Source of the DNA: Pseudomonas synxantha
GTDB lineage: Bacteria; Pseudomonadota; Gammaproteobacteria; Pseudomonadales; Pseudomonadaceae
Assembly (NCBI RefSeq): GCF_900105675.1
Contig: NZ_LT629786.1
Span: 744,001 to 808,000 of the forward strand
Direction of reading: 5' to 3'
DNA length: 64,000 bases
A program made the translations under genes and the position numbers. Positions 37,240 through 46,845 of the stretch are shown in pieces. Under the pieces are notes generated by a model. The model ran no database searches and was not told the DNA's origin. It worked only from the letters and a program-made list of their open reading frames with translations. The stretch's first letter is position 1, and the number at the start of each line of letters is the position of its first letter.

Positions 37240-39483
37240 ATGGTACAGGTGAGAGCACACCAGCCGATCAACACCGACGGCAGTATCAATCTCGAGGCAT
37301 GGCTGGATCATGCCGTCAGTGTCGACCCGGCACTGGACCGTGAAGCCTTGAAGGCAGCCTGCGAGTTCGCTCGTGAGTCTGAGCAGCAAGACAATGCGGC
37401 CAAGAACCTGTGGGCCGAAGGCACTTCAAGCTTTCGCACCGGGTTGGAAATCGCCGAGATCCTGGCCGATCTCAAGCTGGACCAGGATTCGCTGATCGCC
37501 GCCGTGCTCTATCGCGGTGTGCGTGAAGGGCATATTCCGTTGGCAACCGTTGGCCAGCGTTTCGGCGCGGTGGTGGCCAAGCTGATCGACGGCGTGCTGC
37601 GCATGGCGGCCATCAGTGCCAGCCTCAGCCCGCGCCAGTCGATGGTGCTGGGCACCCAGGGCCAGGTGGAAAACCTGCGCAAGATGCTGGTGGCGATGGT
37701 CGACGACGTGCGCGTCGCCCTGATCAAGCTGGCCGAGCGTACCTGCGCGATCCGAGCGGTAAAAACTGCCGACGACGAGAAGCGCAACCGCGTTGCCCGT
37801 GAAGTCTTCGACATCTATGCACCGCTGGCCCACCGCCTGGGGATCGGCCATATCAAGTGGGAGCTGGAGGACCTGTCCTTCCGCTACCTGGAACCCGACC
37901 AATACAAACAGATTGCCACGCTGCTGCACGAGCGGCGCCTGGACCGCGAGCGCTTTATCAGCGACGTGATGGGCCAGCTGCGTTCCGAGTTGCAGGCCAC
38001 CGGCGTGGATGCCGACATCAGCGGCCGCGCCAAGCACATCTATTCCATCTGGCGCAAAATGCAGCGCAAGGGCCTGGCCTTCAGCCAGATCTACGACGTG
38101 CGTGCCGTGCGCGTGCTGGTGCCGGAAATGCGCGATTGCTACACCGCGCTGGGTATCGTCCACACCCTGTGGCGGCACATCCCCAAAGAATTCGACGACT
38201 ACATCGCCAACCCCAAGGAAAACGGCTATCGCTCGCTGCACACCGCGGTGATCGGCCCCGAGGGCAAGGTGCTGGAAGTGCAGATCCGTACCCACGCCAT
38301 GCACGAAGAGGCCGAGCTGGGCGTGTGCGCGCACTGGCGCTACAAGGGCACCGACGTCAAGGCCGGGTCCAACCAGTACGAAGAGAAAATCTCCTGGCTG
38401 CGCCAGGTGCTGGAATGGCACGAAGAACTTGGCGACATCGGCGGCCTGGCCGATCAACTGCGCGTGGATATCGAGCCGGACCGGGTCTATATCTTTACCC
38501 CTGACGGCCATGCCATCGACTTGCCCAAGGGCGCCACGCCGCTGGACTTCGCCTACCGCGTGCACACCGAAATCGGCCATAACTGCCGCGGCGCCAAGAT
38601 CAACGGGCGCATCGTACCGCTCAACTACAGCCTGCAAACCGGTGAACAGGTCGAGATCATCACCAGCAAGCACGGCACGCCGAGCCGCGACTGGCTGAAC
38701 CCGAACCTGGGCTACATCACCACCTCGCGGGCGCGGGCGAAAATCGTCCACTGGTTCAAGCTGCAGGCACGCGACCAGAACGTCGCTGCCGGCAAGACCC
38801 TGCTCGAACGCGAGCTGGCGCGCCTGGGCCTGCCTCAGGTGGACTTCGACAAGCTGGCCGAAAAGGCCAACATGAAGATCGCCGAAGACATGTTCGCCGC
38901 CCTCGGCGCCGGCGACCTGCGCCTGGCGCAACTGGTCAACTTAGCCCAGCAACTGGTCGAGCCGGAGCGCGGCAACGAACAGCTGGAACTCATCCCACGC
39001 AAGGCCACCGGCTACAAGCCGGGCAAGCGTGGCGATATCCAGATCCAGGGCGTGGGCAACCTGATGACGCAAATGGCCGGTTGCTGCCAGCCGCTGCCGG
39101 GCGACGCCATCGTCGGCTACATCACCCAGGGCCGTGGCGTGAGCATTCACCGCCAGGATTGCGCCTCGGTGCTGCAACTGGGCGGGCGCGAGCCGGAGCG
39201 GATCATCCAGGTCAGCTGGGGCCCGGTGCCGGTGCTCACCTACCCGGTGGACATCATCATTCGTGCCTACGACCGTTCCGGTTTGCTGCGGGACGTCTCG
39301 CAAGTGCTGCTTAACGAGCGGATCAACGTGCTGGCGGTCAATACCCGTTCGAATAAGGAGGACAACACTGCGTTGATGTCCCTGACCATCGAGATTCCTG
39401 GGTTGGACGCACTGGGACGGTTGCTGGGGAGGATTTCCCAGTTGCCGAACATCATCGAAACCCGGCGTAACCGTACCCCATGA
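37240..39483 (+). CDS. relA: GTP pyrophosphokinase RelA
   Basis: 747 residues, the stringent-response (p)ppGpp synthetase that senses uncharged tRNA on ribosomes. Domains in order: degenerate hydrolase domain (about 50-210), where the catalytic His-Asp pair is replaced (AAVLYRGVREGHIP); synthetase domain (about 240-350) with RAKHIYSIWRKM, YDVRAVRVL and NGYRSLHTAVIG; TGS domain (about 405-465) with PKGATPLDFAYRVHTEIG; and C-terminal zinc-finger-like and ACT regions with CCQPLPGD. Lack of the HD motif separates it from SpoT. A REPIN lies between it and mazG. Confidence 0.97.
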   Translation: MVQVRAHQPINTDGSINLEAWLDHAVSVDPALDREALKAACEFARESEQQDNAAKNLWAEGTSSFRTGLEIAEILADLKLDQDSLIAAVLYRGVREGHIPLATVGQRFGAVVAKLIDGVLRMAAISASLSPRQSMVLGTQGQVENLRKMLVAMVDDVRVALIKLAERTCAIRAVKTADDEKRNRVAREVFDIYAPLAHRLGIGHIKWELEDLSFRYLEPDQYKQIATLLHERRLDRERFISDVMGQLRSELQATGVDADISGRAKHIYSIWRKMQRKGLAFSQIYDVRAVRVLVPEMRDCYTALGIVHTLWRHIPKEFDDYIANPKENGYRSLHTAVIGPEGKVLEVQIRTHAMHEEAELGVCAHWRYKGTDVKAGSNQYEEKISWLRQVLEWHEELGDIGGLADQLRVDIEPDRVYIFTPDGHAIDLPKGATPLDFAYRVHTEIGHNCRGAKINGRIVPLNYSLQTGEQVEIITSKHGTPSRDWLNPNLGYITTSRARAKIVHWFKLQARDQNVAAGKTLLERELARLGLPQVDFDKLAEKANMKIAEDMFAALGAGDLRLAQLVNLAQQLVEPERGNEQLELIPRKATGYKPGKRGDIQIQGVGNLMTQMAGCCQPLPGDAIVGYITQGRGVSIHRQDCASVLQLGGREPERIIQVSWGPVPVLTYPVDIIIRAYDRSGLLRDVSQVLLNERINVLAVNTRSNKEDNTALMSLTIEIPGLDALGRLLGRISQLPNIIETRRNRTP

Positions 39484-39506
39484 GTAACTGGGTGAACGCC
39501 GTTTAA

Positions 39507-39600
39507 AATGTGGGAGGGGGCTTGCTCCCGATAGCTGCCTATCAGTTGATACATCTGGTGACTGAAACACCGCTATCGGGAGCAAGCCCCCTCCCACATT
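39507..39600. repeat. REPIN between relA and mazG
   Basis: Arms AATGTGGGAGGGGGCTTGCTC and its complement ending CCCCCTCCCACATT. It starts 24 bases after relA and ends 24 bases before the mazG start. Confidence 0.92.
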
Positions 39601-39623
39601 GGATCTTCAGTGGAAAGAGATTG

Positions 39624-40457
39624 ATGTATTCACTAGATGACCTGCTGCACCTGATGAACCGCCTGCGCGACCCGCAATACGGCTGCCCGTGGGACATCAA
39701 GCAAACCTACGCGACGATCGTCCCGCATACTCTTGAAGAAGCCTACGAAGTGGCCGACGCCATCGAGCGTGGCGATTTCGATCACCTGCAAGGCGAGTTG
39801 GGCGATCTGTTATTCCAAGTGGTGTATTACAGCCAGTTGGCGCGTGAAGAAGGGCGCTTCGAATTTGCCGGGGTGATCGACAGCATCACGCGCAAGCTGA
39901 TCCGGCGCCATCCTCACGTGTTCCCAACCGGCGACCTGTATGCGCCGCTGGATATCCCGCAATTGAGCGAAGAACAGGTCAAGGAACGCTGGGAGCAGAT
40001 CAAGGCCGAGGAGCGCGCGGAAAAATCCGACGCTCCGGAGCAGCTTTCCCTGCTCGATGATGTGCCAACCGCCTTGCCGTCCTTGTCCCGGGCCGCCAAA
40101 TTGCAAAAACGCGCCAGCCAGGTCGGTTTCGACTGGCCGGACGCCTTGCCGGTGGTGGATAACGTGCGCGAAGAGTTGGACGAAGTGCTGCAAGCCATGG
40201 CCGATAATGATCCGCAGGCCATTGCCGATGAAGTCGGTGACCTGCTGTTTGCCGCGGTCAACCTGGCTCGTCACCTCAAGGTCGACCCGGAAACTGCGTT
40301 GCGCGGCGCCAATGCCAAGTTCGAGCGACGTTTCCGTTTTATCGAACAGGCATTGCGCGATACGCACCAACCCATAGAAGATTGCACCCTCGAAGCGTTG
40401 GACGCCCTGTGGGGCGAAGCAAAACGCCAGGAAAAGAATGTGTCCAACTGCGGTTGA
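39624..40457 (+). CDS. mazG: Nucleoside triphosphate pyrophosphohydrolase MazG
   Basis: 277 residues with two MazG domains, each carrying the metal-binding pattern ExxE...ExxD: EEAYEVADAIERGD and GELGDLLFQ in the first (residues about 36-64), EELDEVLQAMADND and DEVGDLLFA in the second (about 180-215). It hydrolyses nucleoside triphosphates to monophosphates and pyrophosphate; in E. coli it lies next to relA, and here it follows relA. The ATG at 39624 is used since GGAAAGAG precedes it; upstream in-frame codons run through the REPIN. Confidence 0.93.
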   Translation: MYSLDDLLHLMNRLRDPQYGCPWDIKQTYATIVPHTLEEAYEVADAIERGDFDHLQGELGDLLFQVVYYSQLAREEGRFEFAGVIDSITRKLIRRHPHVFPTGDLYAPLDIPQLSEEQVKERWEQIKAEERAEKSDAPEQLSLLDDVPTALPSLSRAAKLQKRASQVGFDWPDALPVVDNVREELDEVLQAMADNDPQAIADEVGDLLFAAVNLARHLKVDPETALRGANAKFERRFRFIEQALRDTHQPIEDCTLEALDALWGEAKRQEKNVSNCG

Positions 40458-40482
40458 GCAGTTGCCTAAGTGAGTAAGCACC

Positions 40483-41028
40483 ATGAGCCTTTCCCTTCGC
40501 GACCAGTTGCTCAAAGCAGGTCTGGTCAACCAAAAGCAGGCCAAGCAGGTCGGCAAAGAGAAACAGAAGCAGCAGCGCCTGGTCCACAAGGGCCAGGCCG
40601 AAGTCGACGACACCCAGGCACGCCTGGCCGCCGAGGCCCACGCCGAGAAGGTCAAGCGGGACCAGGAGCTGAACCGTCAGCAACAGGAAAAAGCTGAGGC
40701 CAAGGCCCGTACTGCGCAGGTCAAGCAACTGATCGAGACCTCGCGCCTGCCCAAGCTGACCACCGAGGACTACTACAACTTCGTGGATGACAAGAAGGTC
40801 AAGCGCCTGTCGGTCAACACGTTGATGCGCAACAAGCTGAGCAACGGCTCCCTGGCCATCGTGCACCACGGTGGCGGCTACGAGGTGATCCCACGGGAAG
40901 CGGCGCTGAAAATCCAGGAGCGCGCGCCTGAGCGTATCGTGCAGCTCAATATCCTGACTGAAAGCCAGGTGCCGGATGAGGATGATCCGTACGCCGCCTA
41001 CCAGATTCCGGATGACCTGATGTGGTAA
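40483..41028 (+). CDS. DUF2058 protein (YaiL-like)
   Basis: A 181-residue cytoplasmic protein, Lys/Gln/Glu-rich in the first half (coiled coil, about residues 15-80) and with the conserved block VKRLSVNTLMRNKLSNG, then VHHGGGYEVIPREAA in the second half, the DUF2058/YaiL signature. Its molecular function is not established. It begins 25 bases after mazG and ends just before a bidirectional terminator, so it is the last gene of the relA-mazG stretch. Confidence 0.88.
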   Translation: MSLSLRDQLLKAGLVNQKQAKQVGKEKQKQQRLVHKGQAEVDDTQARLAAEAHAEKVKRDQELNRQQQEKAEAKARTAQVKQLIETSRLPKLTTEDYYNFVDDKKVKRLSVNTLMRNKLSNGSLAIVHHGGGYEVIPREAALKIQERAPERIVQLNILTESQVPDEDDPYAAYQIPDDLMW

Positions 41029-41041
41029 ACCTTTAGATATG

Positions 41042-41071
41042 AAAAACCCCGCTCGAAAAGGCGGGGTTTTT
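41042..41071. terminator. Bidirectional terminator
   Basis: AAAAACCCCGC and GCGGGGTTTTT arms around an eight-base loop, directly after the DUF2058 stop and before the end of the minus-strand small gene. Confidence 0.92.
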
Positions 41072-41125
41072 GTTTGCAGGCACTCCAACTGCGTGGGGCT
41101 GGGGTGGCTGTCGGATGTCAGGGTT

Positions 41126-41314
41126 TCAGGAACTTTGTGCCTGGCGTTGCAGTTCAAGAGTTTCAAGCTCGTTTTTATAATTATGAGCGTCGCTCTCGTT
41201 GTGAAACATGCCGACCAGCAAATCTTGTTGGTGTACATCCCAGATGTGAATCCCATGGCCCAGTGCTTCGTGGGACATATGTGCATCGTCGCGTTCAGTT
41301 ACTTTTACAGTCAT
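41126..41314 (-). CDS. 62-residue conserved hypothetical protein
   Basis: Reads MTVKVTERDDAHMSHEALGH, then IHIWDVHQQDLLVGMFHNES and a helical Glu-rich end. The central part looks like a small beta-hairpin. ATG at 41314 is preceded by GGAGCAAGCAG on the coding strand, and the terminator at 41042-41071 lies just beyond its end. I recall close homologues in other Pseudomonas genomes but no function. Frequent His and Asp residues could bind metal, which is only a guess. Confidence 0.68.
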   Translation of the reverse strand: MTVKVTERDDAHMSHEALGHGIHIWDVHQQDLLVGMFHNESDAHNYKNELETLELQRQAQSS

Positions 41315-41540
41315 CTGCTTGCTCCAATCTCTGGTTGATCTGCGGCAAGTCGTCGCAGGCCTTTGTTATATGTTTTGTTAGCTTGCTAAGTAAACGACTT
41401 TTGCGCGCAACAATTCTTTGCAGGAAACGCAACAATCCCGCAGGCCGCGTAAACCGTGACATTCGGTCGCAGGCTCATGAGTTTTATGACAAAAGTTTCA
41501 TGTTTGAGTCTGACAATAAGCCTTTTATCGGCTCTGCCGT

Positions 41541-41606
41541 CGCTATCGGGAGCGGCCCCCTCCCACAGTGGAATGCATTTCAGGAGGGGGCTTGCCCCCG
41601 ATAGCG
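41541..41606. repeat. REP pair in reversed layout
   Basis: Here CGCTATCGGGAGC comes first and AGGAGGGGGCTTGCCCCCGA second, so the two REPs are turned inside out relative to the other REPINs in the window, with a short centre. Confidence 0.75.
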
Positions 41607-41635
41607 TCAGAAGCTTCACAACAAACTTTCCAGGC

Positions 41636-41663
41636 AAAAAAAAGCCCCGCATTCAGCGAGGCT
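41636..41663 (-). terminator. Terminator after the DUF3108 gene
   Basis: GCCCCGC and GCGAGGC arms (one mismatch) with a run of nine T residues on the minus strand, 21 bases after the DUF3108 stop. Confidence 0.85.
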
Positions 41664-41683
41664 CTTTTCCAGCACATCAGCAA

Positions 41684-42397
41684 TCAGCTGCCCTTGACGG
41701 CCTGGCCATCAACAGTGCCATCCTGCAGCATGATGTTGTATTCCTTGCCATCGGTCTCAACCTGACGCAGGGCTACCAGGATGCCGCCCTGGTCCTTGGC
41801 AAACCACATCTGGGTAATGCGCTTGCTCTGCGACGGGTCACGCACGCGCTCGACCTTGATCGCCTCGATCGAGCCTACCTTGGTTTGGACTTTTTCCGGG
41901 CCAATCACGCGGAAGTCGTAGGTGTCGGTATCAGTGCCTTCAACCACACGGTAGCTCATGCTTTTCTTGCCGGCGGCCACGTCGCGTTGCAGGGCGAGCT
42001 GGTAGGTGGACTTGTCGAGCATGCCACTTTCAAGGGTGACATTGACCGGGTCTTTGTTTTCAAAGCCGGTGACTTTCTTGGCGCTCTGGTCGAAATCCAG
42101 GTTGACCTTCTTCGCCTTGCCCAGCCCGCCACGCTCGAAGCTGTAGCTCTTGGGCTGCAGAGTGTCCTTGTCGAACAGGATCACGCTGGTTTCGGTCAGG
42201 CTGGCAATCATCATCGAGGCCTTGAAGTTCAAGGTCCAGGTGCCGTCGCCATTCTTGACCAGGCTGCGTTCAGCCGAACCACTCATGGGCAGCTGTTTCC
42301 AGTCGGCGGTGTAGCTGACGGAGAACGGGTGAAGGTCTGCCGCTTGTACGGCAGGCAAAGCGAACAGCGCAAAAGCGAAGAGCAGGGCGCGACGCAT
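41684..42397 (-). CDS. DUF3108 secreted protein
   Basis: 237 residues with signal peptide MRRALLFAFALFALPAVQA-A. The mature part is beta-rich (FSVSYTADWKQLPMSGSAER, then WTLNFKASMM, then YDFRVIGPEKV), as in DUF3108 periplasmic proteins, whose role is not known. ATG at 42397 follows AGGAGATTTT. It lies nine bases downstream of purN on the same strand and is followed by a terminator, so it is the last gene of a purM-purN-DUF3108 operon, an order conserved in Pseudomonas. Confidence 0.87.
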   Translation of the reverse strand: MRRALLFAFALFALPAVQAADLHPFSVSYTADWKQLPMSGSAERSLVKNGDGTWTLNFKASMMIASLTETSVILFDKDTLQPKSYSFERGGLGKAKKVNLDFDQSAKKVTGFENKDPVNVTLESGMLDKSTYQLALQRDVAAGKKSMSYRVVEGTDTDTYDFRVIGPEKVQTKVGSIEAIKVERVRDPSQSKRITQMWFAKDQGGILVALRQVETDGKEYNIMLQDGTVDGQAVKGS

Positions 42398-42405
42398 AAA
42401 ATCTC

Positions 42406-43056
42406 CTAGGTTCGAATCAAGTGGCCGCTGGCCGCGAGTAACTGACCGTCCAATAATGCACCTTGGTGACCGAGAATCAACCGCCCCTCGGCAAACCAGC
42501 GAACAGCCAGCGGGTAAATCCTGTGTTCCTGGGTATGAACCCGTTGCGCAAGCGTCTGCGCTGAGTCGCCTGACTCTACCGGAACCACTGCCTGTACGAC
42601 CAGAGGCCCGCCATCGAGTTCCTCGGTGACAAAGTGCACGCTGCAGCCATGCTCGCTGTCGCCAGCCTCAAGGGCGCGCTGATGGGTGTGCATGCCTTTG
42701 TACTTGGGCAGCAGGGAAGGGTGGATATTGAGCAGGCGTCCTTCGTAATGCCGCACGAAATCAGCGCTGAGGATGCGCATGAAGCCGGCCAGCACCACCA
42801 GTTTGGGTTCAAAGGCGTCAATCAGTTCGATCAAGGCGCGGTCGAAGGCTTCGCGACCATCGAACGCCTTGTGATCAAGGGAGCGGGTTTCGATACCCGC
42901 ATTCCTGGCGCGTTGCAGGCCGTAGGCGTCGCTGCGGTTGGAAATCACCGCAGCGATGCGCACCGGGCTATCGCCGGTGCGCGTGCTGTCGATCAGGGCC
43001 TGCAAGTTACTGCCGGTGCCGGAAAGCAGCACCACGACATCACAGGTCTGAGGCAT
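42406..43056 (-). CDS. purN: Phosphoribosylglycinamide formyltransferase
   Basis: 216 residues. It transfers a formyl group from 10-formyltetrahydrofolate to glycinamide ribonucleotide in purine synthesis. The phosphate-binding LLSGTGSNLQAL starts near residue 9; catalytic residues lie in NIHPSLLPKYKG (Asn and His near 108) and the Asp in TEELDGGP near 144. Its ATG overlaps the purM stop by one base, ensuring coupled translation. Confidence 0.95.
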   Translation of the reverse strand: MPQTCDVVVLLSGTGSNLQALIDSTRTGDSPVRIAAVISNRSDAYGLQRARNAGIETRSLDHKAFDGREAFDRALIELIDAFEPKLVVLAGFMRILSADFVRHYEGRLLNIHPSLLPKYKGMHTHQRALEAGDSEHGCSVHFVTEELDGGPLVVQAVVPVESGDSAQTLAQRVHTQEHRIYPLAVRWFAEGRLILGHQGALLDGQLLAASGHLIRT

Positions 43057-44114
43057 CAGTGAGCCTTGAGGTTCTTCAGTTCGACCTGGGCTGCGCCTTC
43101 TGGAGCAGTGGCGATCTGGCCGATGACCCAAGGTTGCTCGCCGGCTTCACGCAACACGTTCAGCGCGCTTTCAACGTGCTCTTGCGCCACGCAGATGACC
43201 ATGCCCACGCCGCAGTTCAGCACGCGGTGCATCTCGGTTTCGTTGACGTTGCCCTTCTCCTGCAGCCAATCGAAGACTGCCGGGCGCTGCCAGCTGGCCA
43301 CGTCGACAATTGCCTGGGCGCCTTTTGGCAATACGCGCGGAATGTTGTCCAGCAGGCCGCCACCGGTGATGTGGGCCATGGCCTTGACTGCGCCAGTGTC
43401 CTTGATCAGCTTGAGCAGCGGCTTGACGTAGATGCGGGTCGGGGCCATCAGCAGGTCGGTCAGCGGCTTGCCGTCGAGCTGGATGTTCTCGATGTCGGCG
43501 CCGGACACTTCGATGATCTTGCGGATCAGCGAGTAGCCGTTGGAGTGCGGGCCGGACGATGGCAGGGCGAGCAGGGCGTCGCCGGCAGCCACTTTGGAGC
43601 CGTCGATGATCTCGGCCTTTTCCACTACGCCGACGCAGAAGCCGGCCAGGTCGTAGTCTTCGCCTTCGTACATGCCTGGCATTTCAGCGGTTTCGCCGCC
43701 TACCAGGGAGCAACCCGACAGTTCGCAGCCCGCGCCGATGCCGGTCACGACCTGGGTCGCGGTCTCGACATTGAGCTTGCCGGTGGCGTAGTAGTCGAGG
43801 AAGAACAACGGTTCGGCGCCGCACACCACCAGATCGTTGACGCACATGGCAACCAGGTCGATGCCGATGCTGTCGTGCTTGTTCAGGTTCAGCGCCAGGC
43901 GCAGCTTGGTGCCCACGCCGTCGGTGCCGGACACCAGTACAGGCTGCTTGTAGCCGGCCGGGATTTCGCAGAGGGCGCCAAAACCGCCCAGGCCGCCCAT
44001 GACTTCGGGGCGCGCAGTGCGCTTGGCGACGCTCTTGATGCGTTCGACCAATGCTTCACCGGCGTCGATGTCTACACCGGCGTCCTTGTAGCTCAGGGAG
44101 GGTTGCTTGCTCAT
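43056..44114 (-). CDS. purM: Phosphoribosylformylglycinamidine cyclo-ligase (AIR synthetase)
   Basis: 352 residues, ATP-dependent ring closure to aminoimidazole ribonucleotide, the step after PurL. Landmarks are [12 protein letters not shown] at the N-terminus, [10 protein letters not shown] (metal/ATP loop), [12 protein letters not shown] and [18 protein letters not shown] at 44114 is chosen because [11 protein letters not shown] is the family start; the frame continues upstream for 75 codons without support. It is divergent from the DUF2066 gene with a 353-base gap, and leads the purM-purN-DUF3108 operon. Confidence 0.95.
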   Translation of the reverse strand: MSKQPSLSYKDAGVDIDAGEALVERIKSVAKRTARPEVMGGLGGFGALCEIPAGYKQPVLVSGTDGVGTKLRLALNLNKHDSIGIDLVAMCVNDLVVCGAEPLFFLDYYATGKLNVETATQVVTGIGAGCELSGCSLVGGETAEMPGMYEGEDYDLAGFCVGVVEKAEIIDGSKVAAGDALLALPSSGPHSNGYSLIRKIIEVSGADIENIQLDGKPLTDLLMAPTRIYVKPLLKLIKDTGAVKAMAHITGGGLLDNIPRVLPKGAQAIVDVASWQRPAVFDWLQEKGNVNETEMHRVLNCGVGMVICVAQEHVESALNVLREAGEQPWVIGQIATAPEGAAQVELKNLKAH

Positions 44115-44467
44115 GATCCAGGCCTTTAGGGGGGATTTCTGGGTAACGACCGAGCGGGCAGGCGCTTTTGGTAAAAGGCCCAGCCGTTGACGGTCTGCGA
44201 AGGCGCGCGATTTTATCAGGCTTGAGGGGCAGCGGCCATCCTCGGGCCGACGGGCAGGGCCATATAGGTAGAAAACCGCTGAAAAAATGCTGATCGGCTC
44301 TGCCTGGGTGGCTGTTAAGGTATAGCCTTGGATCCGCAATCGTTATGACAGCACCAAAACTTATCGAGGCCTCTGTGAATGTTTTGCTGGCTGGCGTGGT
44401 CACAGCCTGGCTAAACCGATTCACGCGGTCTGTTCCAGCCGCTAAATTTGTCGTTCGGGAATCTTCC
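44115..44467. promoter_or_regulatory. Divergent promoter region of purM and the DUF2066 gene
   Basis: 353 bases with no convincing ORF. The purM side contains a GC-rich stretch; AAGGTATAGCCTTGG near 44318 could supply a -10 hexamer for the DUF2066 gene. I could not find a clear PurR-type palindrome. Confidence 0.4.
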
Positions 44468-45508
44468 ATGCGTCTGTGTAAATTCTTCTTTGTAGGCTGC
44501 TTGTCGTTGGTCTGCCTGGCGAGCCATGCCGAAACCCTCAATGGCCTCTATCAAGTACTCGAGCCCGTCAGCAGCCAGTCGCCCCAAGAGCGCGACCAGG
44601 CCACCCAGCGTGCCGTGCAGACCCTGGTGATCCGCCTGACCGGCGACGCCAAGGCTGCCGACGGCCCTGGGCTGTCGGCGATCCGCAAGGACCCGCAACA
44701 AATCATCAGTCAGTACGGCTACGACGCCGGCCCACCGGAAAGCCTGCAAGTGGACTTCGACCCGGTCAGCACTGATCGCGCCTTGCGTGACGCGGGCCTG
44801 TCGATCTGGGGCAGCAATCGGCCGTCGATCCTCGGTTGGTGGCTGAACGATTCCACCGAAGGCAGCAGCCTGGTCGGCGATGGCCAGGCGGTTGCCCAGG
44901 CGCTGCGCCGGGCCGCGCAACACCGTGGCTTGCCGCTGCGTCTGCCACTGGGCGATCTGGATGAGCAGGTGGTTGCCACTGCGCCAAACCTGGAAAGTGC
45001 CGACGCCACACCCTTGCGCGCAGCCTCCGAGCGCTACGGCGCCGACGCTTTGCTCGCTGTGCACGCGCGCCAGGAAGGCAATCAGTGGCAGGCCAAATGG
45101 CGCCTGTGGCTGGGCGACAAGGCCGAGCAGGGCACTGCCCAGGGCGCTGACACTGCCGCACTAGCCGATGCTGTATTGCTGGCGGTCAGCCAAACGCTGG
45201 CGCCGCGCTTTGCGGTCAAGCCGGGGGTGAGCAGCGAGCAGCTGCTTGAAGTGCAAGGCATGAACCTGGAGCGCTACGCCGCACTGGGCCGCTTGCTGGA
45301 GCCCTTTGGTGGTCAACCGCAATTAGTGGACGGCAATCGCATCGTGTATCGCGTCAATGGCAGCGCCGAGCAGCTGCGTACTCAATTGAGCCTGGCCAAG
45401 TTGCAGGAAATTCCCGCAGGTGAAGTCCCGGTTCAACAACCGGTGGTGGATGGCACGCAACCGGCGGCTGCACCTGAGCCCCAGGCGCAACTGCGTTTTC
45501 GTTGGTAA
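44468..45508 (+). CDS. DUF2066 secreted protein
   Basis: 346 residues with signal peptide MRLCKFFFVGCLSLVCLASHA-E. The conserved opening TLNGLYQVLEPVSSQSPQER and the repeated VLVIRLTGD-like element are DUF2066 features. It is a periplasmic protein of unknown function found widely beside purM and hda in gammaproteobacteria. ATG at 44468 gives a clean signal peptide; earlier in-frame starts do not. The perM gene follows 59 bases later. Confidence 0.85.
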   Translation: MRLCKFFFVGCLSLVCLASHAETLNGLYQVLEPVSSQSPQERDQATQRAVQTLVIRLTGDAKAADGPGLSAIRKDPQQIISQYGYDAGPPESLQVDFDPVSTDRALRDAGLSIWGSNRPSILGWWLNDSTEGSSLVGDGQAVAQALRRAAQHRGLPLRLPLGDLDEQVVATAPNLESADATPLRAASERYGADALLAVHARQEGNQWQAKWRLWLGDKAEQGTAQGADTAALADAVLLAVSQTLAPRFAVKPGVSSEQLLEVQGMNLERYAALGRLLEPFGGQPQLVDGNRIVYRVNGSAEQLRTQLSLAKLQEIPAGEVPVQQPVVDGTQPAAAPEPQAQLRFRW

Positions 45509-45567
45509 ATGATGTTCTTCCTTCTATATAGAAGGAGGGCGTAGATGGATAACAGATGGAGTGGTTT

Positions 45568-46641
45568 ATGGCGGATACGCGTCGTTGGGTGTGGCTTGGC
45601 GGGATTGTCCTGCTGTGCGGTTTTGTATTCTTGCTGCATTCGATCCTGACGCCGTTTCTGGTGGCGCTGCTGCTCGCGTATCTGTTCGATCCCGTGGTGG
45701 ATCGCCTGGAAAAAGCCGGTATGTCGCGCACCTGGGGTGTGGTTACGGTATTTGCGCTGTTCACGCTGATTATCACGGCGCTGGTGCTGATACTGGTGCC
45801 GATGTTGGCCAAGCAGCTGTTTCGCCTCTATGAACTGGCGCCGCAGATGCTCGACTGGTTGCAGCACACGGCAATGCCGTGGGCGCAGTCCAAGTTTGGG
45901 CTGGCGGATGGTTTCTGGAAGTTCGACAAGGTCAAGGCGGCCATCAGCGAACACATGGACAAGACCACCGACATCGTCAGTGTGGTGCTCAGCCAGGCGA
46001 CCGCTTCAAGCCTGGCGTTGATCGGCTGGTTGACCAACCTGGTGTTGATCCCGGTGGTGGCTTTCTACCTGCTGCGGGACTGGGACATCATGATGGCCAA
46101 GATCCGCAGCCTGCTGCCCCGTGACCGTGAAGAACGCATCGTCTCGCTGGCGGGCGAATGCCATGAGGTGCTCGGTGCATTTGTCCGCGGCCAATTGCTG
46201 GTGATGTTGGCCTTGGGGGTTATCTACGCTGCCGGTCTGATGGCGATCGGCCTGGAGCTGGGGCTGTTGATCGGACTGATCGCGGGCCTGGCGGCTATCG
46301 TGCCGTACATGGGCTTTGTGATTGGCATCGGTGCGGCGCTGGTGGCGGGCTTGTTCCAGTTTGGCGGCGACCTTTACCCGATGCTGGGGATTGTCGCGGT
46401 ATTCATGGTCGGCCAGGCCTTGGAAGGCATGGTGCTGACGCCGCTGCTGGTGGGTGATCGGATTGGCCTGCACCCGGTAGCGGTGATCTTTGCGATCCTG
46501 GCCGGTGGCGAGTTGTTCGGCTTTACCGGCATCCTGCTCGCGCTGCCGGTGGCGGCGGTGATCATGGTGCTGGTACGGCATGTACACGACTTGTATAAGG
46601 ATTCGGACGTGTACACGGGCATTGATGAGCCTGATTTGTAA
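45568..46641 (+). CDS. AI-2E family (PerM-like) membrane protein
   Basis: A 357-residue inner-membrane protein of the AI-2 exporter/PerM family with about eight helices; the first, LGGIVLLCGFVFLLHSIL, is near residue 10, and GLIAGLAAIVPYMGFVIGIG is a family hallmark. Members transport autoinducer-2 or act as permeases; the actual substrate in Pseudomonas is unknown. ATG at 45568 is preferred to 45556 because GGAG lies six bases upstream of it. A strong terminator follows. Confidence 0.88.
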   Translation: MADTRRWVWLGGIVLLCGFVFLLHSILTPFLVALLLAYLFDPVVDRLEKAGMSRTWGVVTVFALFTLIITALVLILVPMLAKQLFRLYELAPQMLDWLQHTAMPWAQSKFGLADGFWKFDKVKAAISEHMDKTTDIVSVVLSQATASSLALIGWLTNLVLIPVVAFYLLRDWDIMMAKIRSLLPRDREERIVSLAGECHEVLGAFVRGQLLVMLALGVIYAAGLMAIGLELGLLIGLIAGLAAIVPYMGFVIGIGAALVAGLFQFGGDLYPMLGIVAVFMVGQALEGMVLTPLLVGDRIGLHPVAVIFAILAGGELFGFTGILLALPVAAVIMVLVRHVHDLYKDSDVYTGIDEPDL

Positions 46642-46651
46642 TCGTGATGTC

Positions 46652-46677
46652 ACAAACCCGGCTCAGGCCGGGTTTGT
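46652..46677 (+). terminator. Terminator after perM
   Basis: ACAAACCCGGC and GCCGGGTTTGT form an 11-bp stem with a four-base loop, 11 bases after the stop. The T-run is short, so strength is uncertain. Confidence 0.72.
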
Positions 46678-46845
46678 CGTTTATGGCGGCGGGTGCGTCA
46701 AACAATCCGCGTAAATTCACCAGGTTAACGCAAACCTTTGATTTTGCTTGTGGTCTGCTGCATTGTGCGCCCGGCGTCACGGGTATAAACTTTGCAAACT
46801 TTAGATAGAGGCCACTAACGGTTCCATGGGAGCCGTTCAGTCAGC

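Larger units (their letters stand above)
41315..41683. other. Intergenic region without a gene
   Basis: 369 bases between two minus-strand genes. It contains an outward/inward REP pair (41541-41606) and the DUF3108 terminator (41636-41663); the AT-richer part 41330-41520 should hold the promoter of the small gene. I see no ORF with coding character. Confidence 0.6.
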
